DNA of 64,000 nucleotides. Source: Nitrospirales bacterium. GTDB lineage: Bacteria > Nitrospirota > Nitrospiria > Nitrospirales > UBA8639. Shown here in pieces: positions 19,098-27,879 of the stretch; the first letter of the stretch is position 1, and each line of letters starts with the position of its first letter. The notes beneath the pieces were generated by a model. That model was not told where the DNA came from, searched no databases, and was given only the letters and a program-made list of their open reading frames with translations. The position numbers were made by a program, and so were the translations under genes. Where the stretch lies: NCBI GenBank assembly GCA_031315915.1, contig JALDRK010000012.1, positions 41,413 to 105,412 on the forward strand, given 5' to 3'.

Positions 19098-19415
19098 TCA
19101 GCCATGCACATCGTTGAGGAACGTCTCACGGAGCAAGGCTCCGGCCACGCCTTCGGCAGTGGCTAATGCGGCCCCGTCCTCCAACCGCTGTTGCAATGCC
19201 TGAATTTTTTCTAATCGAATCTCGGGCAACGCCGCCGCTCGTGATGTGAAATCCTGAAGGGTCTTGACCACCGCGGACAGATCCACCGCATCACGGGATG
19301 GAGGACTTCCACCCGATGAGGACACATTGGTTGGTGATTCCTGCTGATTTTTGGAATGGATCTGAAAAAACAGTTTTCCCAGTTCTCCACTGGGATCAAG
19401 GCTCCGTATCGTCAT
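19098..19415 (-). CDS. flgM: Anti-sigma-28 factor FlgM
   Basis: A 105-residue FlgM. The N-terminal half is polar and probably disordered (QIHSKNQQESPTN). The C-terminal half has the sigma-binding helices, with DAVDLSAVVKTLQDF and RLEKIQALQQRLEDG matching the family. Start at ATG 19415 with AAGGAGG about 9 nt upstream. It holds FliA (61828-62607) inactive until the hook is complete, then is exported. A sigma-28-like promoter just upstream (19440-19467) would let FliA drive its own inhibitor, as in enterics. Confidence 0.9.
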   Translation of the reverse strand: MTIRSLDPSGELGKLFFQIHSKNQQESPTNVSSSGGSPPSRDAVDLSAVVKTLQDFTSRAAALPEIRLEKIQALQQRLEDGAALATAEGVAGALLRETFLNDVHG

Positions 19416-19439
19416 GGCATCTTGCCTCCTTATCTTTCT

Positions 19440-19467
19440 TTATCGGAGGCAACTCAACCGAACTTTA
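19440..19467 (-). promoter_or_regulatory. Candidate sigma-28 (FliA) promoter for flgM-flgN-flgK-flgL
   Basis: Read on the coding strand: TAAAGTTC, a 16-nt spacer measured from TAAA, then TCCGATAA. The FliA consensus is TAAA(GTTT)-N11-GCCGATAA, so the -35 matches well, the -10 differs at its first base, and spacing is one longer than usual. The -10 end lies about 25 nt before the flgM ATG, leaving room for the AAGGAGG site. The promoter overlaps the last codon and stop of flgJ. No other upstream region in this window matched as well by eye. Confidence 0.6.
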
Positions 19468-19833
19468 CGGAACAGAGGATAATTTCGTTGAAGATCTTGC
19501 TGCCGGAGACGTTTTGACCGCTACTTCCTGATCCGAAATCGACGCTAACATGTACTGGGAAAGCCCAAAACCACCGGCCTGGGCAGCCCGCTTGCCTAAC
19601 TCCTCATCGTAGAAGGACATAAACGTCTCTCCCATCCGATTGGCAGTCAGAGTCCCCTGCGGGACCGTTTCTCGCATAATTTTCATTAAATAAGAGAGAA
19701 AATACGATTCAAACTCTTGGCTGGCCTTGAGAATTTCCCCTCGTCGGGCATACTCCTCCACTTTGCCGGCTTTGCCCGATACGAGAGGCTGGCTCAACTG
19801 ACTCGGGTCAATGGCACTCAAAGAACTCAGCAT
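19465..19833 (-). CDS. flgJ: FlgJ-type rod-binding protein, N-terminal domain only
   Basis: A 122-residue protein with the rod-binding core of FlgJ: KASQEFESYFLSYLMKIMRETVP and MGETFMSFYDEELGKRAAQ, ending in the GGFGLSQYML helix. The muramidase half of enterobacterial FlgJ is absent, as is common outside the gammaproteobacteria, so another enzyme must open the peptidoglycan. It acts in the periplasm as a rod cap or scaffold. It follows flgI by 164 nt; this gap has no gene and could hold another promoter, though I see no sigma-54 or sigma-28 match in it. Confidence 0.9.
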   Translation of the reverse strand: MLSSLSAIDPSQLSQPLVSGKAGKVEEYARRGEILKASQEFESYFLSYLMKIMRETVPQGTLTANRMGETFMSFYDEELGKRAAQAGGFGLSQYMLASISDQEVAVKTSPAARSSTKLSSVP

Positions 19834-19997
19834 AAGATTCTTCTCTGCACTATCGTTACCTCTTGCAGAACCAGCGAGGTGCTACGAGGCCTTTTATCGT
19901 AAAGCGTGAAGCACCAGGCGTGCTCAAAGCGGATACTCAAAACGACACCCGGCGTTCTCCTTTATCATGCCTCACCTTTTGCGCCTTGCGTCTCCAT

Positions 19998-21167
19998 TTA
20001 GATCAGCTCAAGATCTGCCTGTAACGCACCGGCAGCCTTGGCCGCAGTAAGCACAGCCACCAAATCTCGAGGAGTGACTCCGACCGAATTCAGGGCTTTG
20101 ACCAAATCCCCGAGCGTCACGGATTCATCGACCTGAATCACCCGATTGAGATCTTCCTCCACATCTGTAGTCACTTCAGGTGTCACCACCGTTTCTCCTG
20201 CAGCCGAACCAATTAGGCCAGGTGCTTCCGGCTGTGACACATTGAAGCGGGTTTTGACTTTAATTGTTAAATTTCCGTGAGAAATGGCCATACTTGAGAG
20301 TCGAACATGCTCACCCATCACAATCGTCCCGGTCCGTTCATTCACCACGACTTTGGCGCGCACATCCACATTGACATCCAGGCCTTCCACTGCCGCAATC
20401 ACCTGGACCACTTGTCCTTGATACTTGGTCGGCAGGGTCACTTGCACCTGCCCTGAATTCAGAGCGGATGCCACCCCGTCTCCCAGATGCGCATTGATGA
20501 CGTCGGAAATCCGCAATGCTGTCGTAAAGTCGGCCTGATTCATGGTGAGAGAAAACTTATCCCATGTCTGCAACGCCAATTCGACCCCCCGTTCGACAAT
20601 GGCCCCACCGGGAACAATGCCGCCAGACTGCTGATTTTTGACGACCGACGTCCCGCCCTCCCCCGCTTCAAAGCCCGACGTCGATATCGGGCCCTGAGCC
20701 ACGGCATAGATCACCTGATTCGGGGCCTTCAGCGGAGTGAGGAGAAGAGTGCCTCCCTTTAAACTTTTGGCATTGGCCATAGAAGACACCTGCACATCCA
20801 ATTTCATTCCAGGACGCGCAAACGGCGGAAGCTTGGCCGTGACCATCACCGAAGCGGTATTCTTCGTGAGAAGCTGGATAGGATTTACTTTGAGATTAAT
20901 CCCCATGGTATTCAACATGGAAATAATCGCTTGGGCCGTGAATTGTCCGCCCACAACCGAATCTCCGGTTCGATCCAGCCCTACCACCAGGCCATACCCG
21001 ATCAATTGGTTTTCCCTGACGCCTTCTATCGAGGCAATATCTTTTATCCGTGCGGCCTCGGAAGAGTGAACCATCATTTCCACAGTTCCGATGGGCATGA
21101 CCTGGAATACGGTTAAACAGCCCACCAACATCACGACACTCATGCGAGGTTCAATCCATCTCCTCAC
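19998..21167 (-). CDS. flgI: Flagellar P-ring protein
   Basis: A 389-residue FlgI. The signal peptide has a basic start and a hydrophobic core (VVMLVGCLTVF). The mature protein begins near ARIKDIASIEGVRENQLIGYG, the diagnostic FlgI motif, and ends with VTPRDLVAVLTAAKAAGALQA. I use the GTG at 21167, preceded by GAGGAG at 7 nt. ATG 21143 is an alternative, but it lacks good spacing and would shorten the signal peptide. FlgI forms the ring in the peptidoglycan layer around the rod and acts with FlgH and FlgA, encoded next to it. Confidence 0.95.
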   Translation of the reverse strand: MRRWIEPRMSVVMLVGCLTVFQVMPIGTVEMMVHSSEAARIKDIASIEGVRENQLIGYGLVVGLDRTGDSVVGGQFTAQAIISMLNTMGINLKVNPIQLLTKNTASVMVTAKLPPFARPGMKLDVQVSSMANAKSLKGGTLLLTPLKAPNQVIYAVAQGPISTSGFEAGEGGTSVVKNQQSGGIVPGGAIVERGVELALQTWDKFSLTMNQADFTTALRISDVINAHLGDGVASALNSGQVQVTLPTKYQGQVVQVIAAVEGLDVNVDVRAKVVVNERTGTIVMGEHVRLSSMAISHGNLTIKVKTRFNVSQPEAPGLIGSAAGETVVTPEVTTDVEEDLNRVIQVDESVTLGDLVKALNSVGVTPRDLVAVLTAAKAAGALQADLELI

Positions 21168-21191
21168 GCCTTACTCCTCACTGTTCACGAC

Positions 21192-21893
21192 CTAAAACGG
21201 CGTCAACCAATTGAACAATCGTACCAACCATCCGGGGCGTTGGACTTCATCCACCACCCCAAGGCCGGTATATTCAATCTGGGCATCAGCCACCGCCGTA
21301 GAGACGACCGTATTCGTGGTATCCAAGTCTATCCGACGAACGATGCCTCGAATGATCATGGTCTGCTTTTCACTATTAACGGTGACTTCCCGTTTTCCGC
21401 GAATTCTCAAGTCCCCATTGGGAAAAACTTCCACCACCTGGGCGGCAATAGTTCCGTTCAAGGAATCTTCCCGACTTGTGGATCCCTCCCCTTCAAATGC
21501 ATTCGACGTCGTGGCATCCAAATCGAAATACTGCGCAAATTTTTGTGTGAGCGAATTCAACCCAAACAATCCTCCGCCGGCGCCGGCCGAAATAGTGGAC
21601 TCCCGATCGGCTTTGGTACTGGCCGATTTTGACCCACTGTGTTGTTCGACAATCTGCACGATCACGATATCCCCCACGCGACTGGCTCGTCGATCTTCGA
21701 ACATAAAGGCCCGTCCGTTATCCGGTTCCCATAGAGATCCCAAGGAAGCGGTCCGGCTACGTTCAATAATCGGGATGTCTTCCTCAATCTCGACCGTTTT
21801 TTGAGGCTTGGCACATCCCACGCAAATCATCAGGCCGACGACACCAAGCATTCCCCACACCGGAAACCGTCGAAAATCTCGGAACGCGCTCAA
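21192..21893 (-). CDS. flgH: Flagellar L-ring lipoprotein
   Basis: A 233-residue FlgH. The N-terminus (FRDFRRFPVWGMLGVVGLMI) leads to a lipobox ending CVGC, with Cys27 as the acylation site, so it is an outer-membrane lipoprotein. Family motifs include SLWEPDNGRAFMFEDRRASRVGDIV and GTIAAQVVEVFPNGDLRIRGKR. The start is TTG 21893, overlapping the flgA stop as TTGA, with GGAGG 7 nt upstream; a short in-frame GTG start is less likely because it would trim the basic region. FlgH forms the bushing in the outer membrane, which confirms a Gram-negative envelope. Confidence 0.93.
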   Translation of the reverse strand: MSAFRDFRRFPVWGMLGVVGLMICVGCAKPQKTVEIEEDIPIIERSRTASLGSLWEPDNGRAFMFEDRRASRVGDIVIVQIVEQHSGSKSASTKADRESTISAGAGGGLFGLNSLTQKFAQYFDLDATTSNAFEGEGSTSREDSLNGTIAAQVVEVFPNGDLRIRGKREVTVNSEKQTMIIRGIVRRIDLDTTNTVVSTAVADAQIEYTGLGVVDEVQRPGWLVRLFNWLTPF

Positions 21894-22633
21894 AAAGGAA
21901 CCTCCACGACGCCTGCTGTCATGACCATTCCCAAAATTTCCCGACCGGAGGTTTGGTTGAGAACAGAAATCGTGTCTCCGGTTCGACCGGCGGATTTGGC
22001 CAATCCGACAGCCTGCACCAGCAACCCCCTTCCCTTAACTTCGATTGTCACTCGATCCCCTTTGTGAATAACGGGTGGCGCGTCCAAGGCGACTTTTCGA
22101 ATAGGCTGATGGGGAGGAAGCGGTCGAAGAACTTGTTTTCCAACGGCTTCTTCCACCCCCAAAACAAAATCATGTGTCAGGGAGGGCACATCAATCGCCA
22201 CAAATTCGATGTCTTTATCAGTCAGGATTTCTCTGGGTTTGATCCAACGAACCGGCACGGCCGCGTCCACTTGTCCCTTGAGTTCTCCCACGACATTCAC
22301 GGTTTTCACAAATTGCCGGTTCACAAAAATCTGCACGCGAAAGGCCCGTCGTCCTGTCCGGCCTCCGTTCAATTCGTCTACGTCAATATGAACATTTCCC
22401 TTTGGCACGATGATCGGTTGTTTCGGATACAACACCTGAACACTCAGGTGGTGAGCCGGACGAACATATCGACGAGAAATTTCCCCTAGTAGTGCCCGCT
22501 CCAAATCAGGAGCTGTCACGACCTGCACTGTCGGCTTGGATACCGAGGCACCCAGCACCTCCCCGATCTCGGCAATCCATCCTCCCAAAAGATATCCAAT
22601 CAGCATTCCCGTCATGAGTCTGGAACGGTTCAT
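21890..22633 (-). CDS. flgA: P-ring assembly chaperone FlgA
   Basis: A 247-residue FlgA with an N-terminal signal peptide (LMTGMLIGYLLGGWIAEIG). The C-terminal SAF domain contains KPREILTDKDIEF, VGKQVLRPLPPHQPIR and the final HKGDRVTIEVKGRGL, then VLNQTSGREILGMV. FlgA works in the periplasm to help FlgI assemble around the rod. It begins 3 nt after flgG and overlaps flgH by 4 nt, so the order flgF-flgG-flgA-flgH-flgI is one transcription unit. Confidence 0.93.
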   Translation of the reverse strand: MNRSRLMTGMLIGYLLGGWIAEIGEVLGASVSKPTVQVVTAPDLERALLGEISRRYVRPAHHLSVQVLYPKQPIIVPKGNVHIDVDELNGGRTGRRAFRVQIFVNRQFVKTVNVVGELKGQVDAAVPVRWIKPREILTDKDIEFVAIDVPSLTHDFVLGVEEAVGKQVLRPLPPHQPIRKVALDAPPVIHKGDRVTIEVKGRGLLVQAVGLAKSAGRTGDTISVLNQTSGREILGMVMTAGVVEVPF

Positions 22634-22636
22634 CGG

Positions 22637-23428
22637 TTATCTCCGTAACTGATTCGCCACCGACAACATGTCGTCCGAGGCTTGAATGGCTTTGGCATTC
22701 AACTCATAGGCCCGCTGCGCCAGGATCATATTGACCATTTCATCCGCAATATTCACATTGGAAATTTCCAAGAATCCTGACTGGATCAGCCCAAACCCTG
22801 TTGAAAATCCGGGCGTGCCTTGTTGGGCCGGCCCCGAAGACGAACTTTCCACGAATAAATTATTCCCTTGCGAGATCAGGCCGGCAGGATTATCAAACCG
22901 CACGAGTTGAATTTGTCCCACCTGCGTGGCTTGCGCCACACCGGGGAGTAACACGGACACCGTGCCATCCTGCCCGATATCGATTTTCAAGGCTCCCGAG
23001 GGAATCGTGATCGACGGCACCAAGGTGTCCCCATCTCCGGTGACGACATTTCCGGTATTGTCTCGCTTAAACGATCCCGCACGGGTATACATCGTTGATC
23101 CATCCGGTCGATTGACCTGAAAAAACCCGACTCCCTCAATCGCCAAATCCAACTCATTAAATGTTTGCTTGAGACTGCCCTGGACATACTCCTTGGCCAC
23201 CGTGACCGGACGCACGCCCAAACCCACCTGCATCCCAACCGGAAAGACCCCGACATTGGAAGCGCTGGAACCCGGCAATCGGGAAATCTGATATAACAAA
23301 TCTGCAAACTCGGCCCGACTCCGTTTGAACCCTGTGGTATTCACGTTAGCCAGATTGTGCGCGATCGTGTCGATATTCAATTGCTGGGCAAACATGCCCG
23401 TCGAAGCGGTATGCATCGCTCGTATCAT
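22637..23428 (-). CDS. flgG: Flagellar distal rod protein
   Basis: A 263-residue FlgG. The N-terminal IAHNLANVNTTGFKRSRAEF is the rod-protein signature, and the C-terminal NVNIADEMVNMILAQRAYELNAK closes the coaxial helices. The conserved distal rod motif LPGSSASNVGVFPVGMQVGLG is present. It is exported by the flagellar secretion system. Start at ATG 23428 with AAGGAG 10 nt upstream. It is 94 nt after flgF, wider than the rest of the operon, but no terminator is seen in the gap. Confidence 0.96.
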   Translation of the reverse strand: MIRAMHTASTGMFAQQLNIDTIAHNLANVNTTGFKRSRAEFADLLYQISRLPGSSASNVGVFPVGMQVGLGVRPVTVAKEYVQGSLKQTFNELDLAIEGVGFFQVNRPDGSTMYTRAGSFKRDNTGNVVTGDGDTLVPSITIPSGALKIDIGQDGTVSVLLPGVAQATQVGQIQLVRFDNPAGLISQGNNLFVESSSSGPAQQGTPGFSTGFGLIQSGFLEISNVNIADEMVNMILAQRAYELNAKAIQASDDMLSVANQLRR

Positions 23429-23522
23429 AGATCATGTTCTCCTTGAATGGACGCGCCTGTCATTCGTTCAAGTGGTTCGGTATCACAGGAGTGATGCTCA
23501 TGACGTTAATCCGTTTCACGTC

Positions 23523-24242
23523 TTACCCCTGTACCTTGGCTGCTTGAATGGCCTGAGCCGTCATTTCATCCATGGCCCGGATCGCTCGCTGCATTTGTTC
23601 GTATTCTCGGGTCACTTTGATGATTTCCACCATATCCAAGGCCGGATTGACATTGGATTTTTCCAACATACCCTGCTGCACTTTCGTTTCAAGGGCTGGA
23701 ATTCCCTTTTGAGGTGCGGTCCAATACAAATCACCAATCTTCGACACGTCCTCTCCTGGAGGAGCGTTCTCGACACGCAAGCGATCCACCACTTTATTAT
23801 TGACCCGGATACTCCCATCCCCGTCGATCCCTACCTCTCCAATCGGTAATTTGATTGGCCCTTTTTTTCCTAATACCGGATCGCCCGTATGGGTCACCAT
23901 GAGACCTTGAATATTTCGATGGAAACTGCCTCCTCGAAAATATTGATTCCCCTGGGTCGTTTGCACGACAAAATACCCTTCTCCCTCCAGAGCCACGTCC
24001 AATGCTTGCCCCGTGTGGACTAACACCCCCTGAGAACGATCAGGAGGCAGGTCATCAATGATGGGAAATAAATCGATTCCGGCCACGGAAGGACCCGAAG
24101 CTTGACCGAGAATGGTGGCAAACAGAGGGCTATCCTTTTTAAACCCTGTGGTATGCACATTGCCAATGTTATGGGACAACACCTCGAGTCGACGCTCAAG
24201 AGCCAAGGCTCCGGCCAATGGAGGATAAATGCCTCGATTCAT
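23523..24242 (-). CDS. flgF: Flagellar proximal rod protein
   Basis: Start is ATG 24242 (MNRGIYPPLAGALALER, 239 aa), with AAGGAGG 7 nt upstream; the frame runs on to 24293 but this crosses the sigma-54 promoter. Rod landmarks are VLSHNIGNVHTTGFKKD near the N-terminus and NPALDMVEIIKVTREYEQMQ near the C-terminus. It is shorter than FlgG and lacks the distal-rod insertion, which separates FlgF from FlgG. It is the first gene of the flgF-G-A-H-I-J operon. Confidence 0.93.
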   Translation of the reverse strand: MNRGIYPPLAGALALERRLEVLSHNIGNVHTTGFKKDSPLFATILGQASGPSVAGIDLFPIIDDLPPDRSQGVLVHTGQALDVALEGEGYFVVQTTQGNQYFRGGSFHRNIQGLMVTHTGDPVLGKKGPIKLPIGEVGIDGDGSIRVNNKVVDRLRVENAPPGEDVSKIGDLYWTAPQKGIPALETKVQQGMLEKSNVNPALDMVEIIKVTREYEQMQRAIRAMDEMTAQAIQAAKVQG

Positions 24243-24277
24243 ATGTCCCTCCTTCCCAACAATTGCTTCTAAATTCT

Positions 24278-24292
24278 GCAACGCATGTGCCA
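24278..24292 (-). promoter_or_regulatory. Sigma-54 promoter upstream of flgF
   Basis: On the coding strand the sequence is TGGCAC, ATGCG, TTGC, an exact match to the sigma-54 -24/-12 core TGGCAC-N5-TTGC. The -12 end is at 24278, so transcription should begin near 24265, about 25 nt before the flgF ATG and before its AAGGAGG site. Middle flagellar genes are under RpoN in many polar flagellates. The cognate FlrC-like activator and its binding sites are not recognisable in the next 300 nt. Confidence 0.85.
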
Positions 24293-24568
24293 ACGAAAGG
24301 CAACCGGGGAAACGAGAGAAAACAGCCGTTCAAAAAGATGTTGAAGCGGAGACTCTTCACATGAAATGGTATATCCAGCGCGAAGATCCGATCGGACCAA
24401 CTCGGGTGCACCGAGGCGATCTCCCCCTTATTCATCGATCATCGGAGTAATCGCCGGAGCTGCATGAACAATGGGCATAACTTTCCTTACTGGGGGAATC
24501 CTGCCTAGCGTCAACACTATGGTGCGGTAGAAGTGGAAGGAGAGACTAAAGCATGGCAAGAAAGCAAC

Positions 24569-24611
24569 AAAAAAATAACCGCATGGTCTAGCTAAGGTAC
24601 CTAGCTAAGAC
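24569..24611 (-). terminator. Probable rho-independent terminator after motB
   Basis: An imperfect palindrome at 24586-24611, built on GTCT, TAGCTA and a GGTACC centre, can form a hairpin. In the motB direction it is followed about 10 nt later by a run of seven T (A-run 24569-24575 on the plus strand). Its place, 13 nt past the motB stop and well before the flgF promoter, fits the end of the cheB-cheW-motA-motB unit. The stem is AT-rich with mismatches, so strength is uncertain. Confidence 0.55.
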
Positions 24612-24623
24612 AATACAGAGGTG

Positions 24624-25367
24624 TTACGGAAGAAAGGGATGCGGGGGGTCGATCTGAGGACTGATGTGACGGAGGATAATCATTTCCACGCGTCGGTTCT
24701 CGGCTTGCCCTTCCCGAGTGGCATTGGATTCGATTGGACGAGTACCGGCGTACCCTGTGGAGGAAAATCGTTCCGGGGATAGGCCGTGCTCTTCGGTTAA
24801 ATACCGGATTAAGACATTCGCCCGCGTCGTCGAGAGATCCCAATTTGAAGGAAAGGCTACGGACCGAATCGGTTGATTATCGGTATGGCCTTCCACGGCC
24901 ATTAGATTGGGAAGATCGCTGACCAACCCGGCAACCAAGTCGATAAATTCTTTCATGTGTGGATTGATGCTCGCGCTTCCACTTTCAAATAGGGCATCAT
25001 CCTTGATTCGAATGGACAACCCCCGATCGGTCGAGGAAATTTTGACTCCACTCGGCAGTTTGGCCATGGAAATCGCATTGGCCACTTTAAGATATGCCCG
25101 TGAATTATCCTGGTTGGCTTGAGCTTCTTTGACGACAATTGTTTTGGTTTTTTTGGCCATGGGAAGATTCAACACGCTCATCTCTCCCACGGGTTTGTTA
25201 TTCGAAAACGCGGTAATCATCGACTCGCTCAACACCTTATATTTCCCTTCATTGACGGAGGACACCGCATACATCACCACAAAAAAAGCAAACAACAGGG
25301 TGATAAAATCGGCGTAGGAAACCAGCCACCGTTCATGATTCTCATGCTCTTCGTGTTTTTTTTTCAT
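24624..25367 (-). CDS. motB: Flagellar stator protein MotB
   Basis: A 247-residue MotB. One membrane helix near residues 15-35 contains the proton-channel Asp in VSYADFITLLFAFFVVMYA. The OmpA-like peptidoglycan-binding domain follows, with VEGHTDNQPI, SNWDLSTTRAN and the C-terminal NRRVEMIIL. The plug segment after the helix is polar. It works with MotA, encoded 36 nt upstream, as the torque-generating stator. The channel Asp with a tyrosine before it is seen in both H+ and Na+ stators, so the coupling ion is not settled. Confidence 0.93.
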   Translation of the reverse strand: MKKKHEEHENHERWLVSYADFITLLFAFFVVMYAVSSVNEGKYKVLSESMITAFSNNKPVGEMSVLNLPMAKKTKTIVVKEAQANQDNSRAYLKVANAISMAKLPSGVKISSTDRGLSIRIKDDALFESGSASINPHMKEFIDLVAGLVSDLPNLMAVEGHTDNQPIRSVAFPSNWDLSTTRANVLIRYLTEEHGLSPERFSSTGYAGTRPIESNATREGQAENRRVEMIILRHISPQIDPPHPFLP

Positions 25368-25403
25368 CGGAGTGAGTTGAGAGCCATGTCCGGAAATATT
25401 GCG

Positions 25404-26161
25404 TTATTTTTTGGGTTTTTCGGAAGTGGGCAAGAACCCGCTGAGTTTTTCTTCGATCATTCGAGGATTTTCGCCTTGTGCGACGGAAAGCAAACCTTCA
25501 ATCACCATCATTTTCCCGACTATCATTGTCTTGGCCTTTAATTTGATTTTATTCCCCATAGGGAGAAAAAAGAGATTGGCCGCACCAACCCCATAGACCG
25601 TCGCCACAAACGCGACGGCAATTCCACCTCCCAAGGCCGATGGATCCGCCAGGTTTTCCATCACATGGATCAGCCCCAACACTGCTCCGATAATTCCCAC
25701 ACACGGAGCATATCCGCCAAACGCTTCATACACTTTACTGGTGGTGCCGTATTCTTCCTCAAACATCTCGACTTCGACTTCCAGAATTTCCTTGATTTTA
25801 TGAGGTTCGGTTCCATCCACCACCAATTGCACCCCTTTAGCCATCAACGGATCCGTCAGGGTTTTCATTTGACCTTCCAAGGCCAGAAGACCTTGCTTTC
25901 GGCTGACATTCGATAACTCCACGATCTTGGCGATAATGCCCTTCATATCCACATTGACGTTCCCGAAGACCATTCCCGCGCTGGCCATCGCCCTCAAAAA
26001 AATGGGGAGAGGAAATTGCAGCATCACCGCTCCGAACGTTCCCCCCATCACAATCAGGAAGGCAGTTCCCTGATAATGGAACTTAAATGCCCCCTTCCAA
26101 ATGTTGCCCCCACAATAGCAGCAACGGAAACGATGATGCCCAGGATCGATAAGATATCCAT
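25404..26161 (-). CDS. motA: Flagellar stator protein MotA (one frameshift as written)
   Basis: The N-terminus starts at ATG 26161 (MDILSILGIIVSVAAIVG, first membrane helix) with AGGAG 11 nt upstream, but that frame stops after about 37 codons. The rest lies in another frame: GNIWKGAFKFHYQGTAFLIV, then MGGTFGAVMLQFPLP to the end. One extra G in the run of five G near 26108-26112 joins them into 252 residues, the normal length. Conserved stator features follow: the cytoplasmic loop with KQGLLALEGQ and the last helices YAPCVGIIGAVLGLIHVM and GIAVAFVATVYGVGAANL. It is most likely functional in the cell with a base missed in the sequence. Confidence 0.85.
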
Positions 26162-26176
26162 ACTTGCTGCCTCTCC

Positions 26177-26662
26177 TTATGCCACCTTAGACAATCCAAA
26201 TAACAGTTGAAGATCCAAAAGGATCAAGAGGCGACCTTCCACCCGACCCACGCCCTTATGAAAGTCATCGGACCCGCCTCGCCCGCTGGTCGGCGAGGGT
26301 TCAATGAACGCCTCGGGCAGCCTCAAGACTTCCTCAACGGAATCCACAATAAATCCTAAAATCGCATGCTCGACCTCCACAACGATGATTCTCGTGTCCT
26401 TCGTGGGATCGACCAAGGACAACCCAAACCGCGAGCGCAGATTAATTATGGGGATGACCTTTCCCCGAAGATTTACCACTCCTTCGACATAGGATGGAGC
26501 TTTGGGAACCTGAGTAATTTCCACCAGACGGATAATTTCTTGAACTCCGAGGATATCGATGGCGAATTCTTCCTTACCCAAACGAAAGCTCACCAACTGC
26601 AACACTTCTCCGTCGGAGCCTTCAAGATCTTCACGGCTGAACTGTTGCTCATTACCACGCAT
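26177..26662 (-). CDS. cheW: Chemotaxis coupling protein CheW (system 1)
   Basis: A 161-residue CheW. The core includes LVSFRLGKEEFAIDILGVQEI, YVEGVVNLRGKVIPIINLR (the conserved NLRG) and GRLLILLDLQLLFG. It links receptors to the CheA at 33355-35250. It begins 59 nt after cheB and ends 15 nt before motA, so motility and signalling genes share a transcript here. A glycine-rich insertion (SPTSGRGGSDDF) sits in a surface loop. Confidence 0.94.
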   Translation of the reverse strand: MRGNEQQFSREDLEGSDGEVLQLVSFRLGKEEFAIDILGVQEIIRLVEITQVPKAPSYVEGVVNLRGKVIPIINLRSRFGLSLVDPTKDTRIIVVEVEHAILGFIVDSVEEVLRLPEAFIEPSPTSGRGGSDDFHKGVGRVEGRLLILLDLQLLFGLSKVA

Positions 26663-26721
26663 GATGTGTCCTCTCTCTCAATAGATGTGATCTCCACCAA
26701 TGGGTGTTGCCGGCCATGTGT

Positions 26722-27879
26722 CTAACCGATCGGCACGTATCCTCCTACGATCTCCATCAGACATTGTCCCATGCGGGAGCTTGTTATCATTTCATCCGCG
26801 AAACCGGCTTCCCATACAGCACGATTCATTCCAAACACCATGGAAGATTGTTCATCCTGAACCAGGACCTTTCCTCCTCGTGCCTTAATCTGTTGACAAC
26901 CCACCAGTCCATCGCGTCCCATACCGGTTAATATCAAAGCCAACACACGCTCTCCATAGTGTTTGGCCGCCGAGGACAAAGCCAGGTCAATACATGGCCA
27001 ATAAAGCCGATCTCGCGGTTCATCGGAAATCTTGATGTTCGCCAATCCTTGAGCATCACGATTGATCGCGACATGATGGTCGCCTGGTGCAATAATCGCC
27101 TTCCCTGCCTCCAGAATGTCTCCATCACGTCCTTCTCGAACGGAAATCCGCGCACACTTCGCCAATTGCGCAGCAAACACAGTGGTAAAAAACTTTGGCA
27201 TATGCTGAACGATCAAGATCGGCAGAGGGAAAGACTCCGGAATGTGGCGAAACATTTCAAACAACACCTGAGGTGCCCCTGTTGAGCCGCCAATGATCAA
27301 CAAATCAACGGTCATTTTTCTCGCTCGAATCGATGCATGACCTCGTTGAACATCTAAGACCCCGTTCGCCATTCCGGAAGAAACCGAGGTGGACATCCCC
27401 AATTTGACGTCAGAGCATCGGGATAATCCTGTATCCTTTTTCCTCAGGCTGTGAAGAAACCGTGCTTTATTATCAAAGGCACTTTTGATCTTTTCATACA
27501 AACGCGCTTCCAAGGGCCCCAGATCTCCTGTGGAAACGCGCTGTTGCTTAGGAATAAAATCAAAAGCTCCATGGGCCAAGGCTTGAAATGTTTCTTCGGC
27601 TCCCTCATGGGTCAAACTACTCACCATCACAATTGGAATGGGGTGATCTGTCATGATCCGATCCAAGACTTCCAACCCATTCATCTCCGGCATATCCACA
27701 TCCAAGGTCATCACATCCGGGGCTACCCTCTTCACCTGCAACAAAGCTTCATGTCCATTTTTAGCCGTTCCGACTACCTGCACATCCGGATACTTCATAA
27801 GCATGGTGGAGAGGGTATTTCGCATAAACATGGAATCATCGACTACCAGGACCCGGATGGGAAGGGTTGGGGTACTCAT
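26722..27879 (-). CDS. cheB: Chemotaxis methylesterase/deamidase CheB (first copy)
   Basis: Start at ATG 27879 (MSTPTLPIRVLVVDDS, 385 aa); a GTG three codons earlier has no advantage. The receiver domain has phospho-Asp in LDVDMPEMNG and Lys in DFIPK. After a linker of about 60 residues the esterase domain has the triad Ser in GGSTGAP, His in VQHMP and Asp in GMGRDG. It removes methyl groups from receptors when phosphorylated by CheA. No partner cheR adjoins it; the broken cheR at 43094 or the intact one at 46413 must serve. Confidence 0.94.
   Translation of the reverse strand: MSTPTLPIRVLVVDDSMFMRNTLSTMLMKYPDVQVVGTAKNGHEALLQVKRVAPDVMTLDVDMPEMNGLEVLDRIMTDHPIPIVMVSSLTHEGAEETFQALAHGAFDFIPKQQRVSTGDLGPLEARLYEKIKSAFDNKARFLHSLRKKDTGLSRCSDVKLGMSTSVSSGMANGVLDVQRGHASIRARKMTVDLLIIGGSTGAPQVLFEMFRHIPESFPLPILIVQHMPKFFTTVFAAQLAKCARISVREGRDGDILEAGKAIIAPGDHHVAINRDAQGLANIKISDEPRDRLYWPCIDLALSSAAKHYGERVLALILTGMGRDGLVGCQQIKARGGKVLVQDEQSSMVFGMNRAVWEAGFADEMITSSRMGQCLMEIVGGYVPIG

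Larger units (their letters stand above)
24243..24623. other. Intergenic region between motB and flgF
   Basis: This 381-nt gap holds the sigma-54 promoter at 24278-24292 close to flgF and a terminator-like hairpin near motB at 24569-24611. The middle part (about 24300-24560) has no open frame with a ribosome site and no repeat that I can see. Enhancer sites for a sigma-54 activator would be expected there but are not identifiable by eye. Confidence 0.6.
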
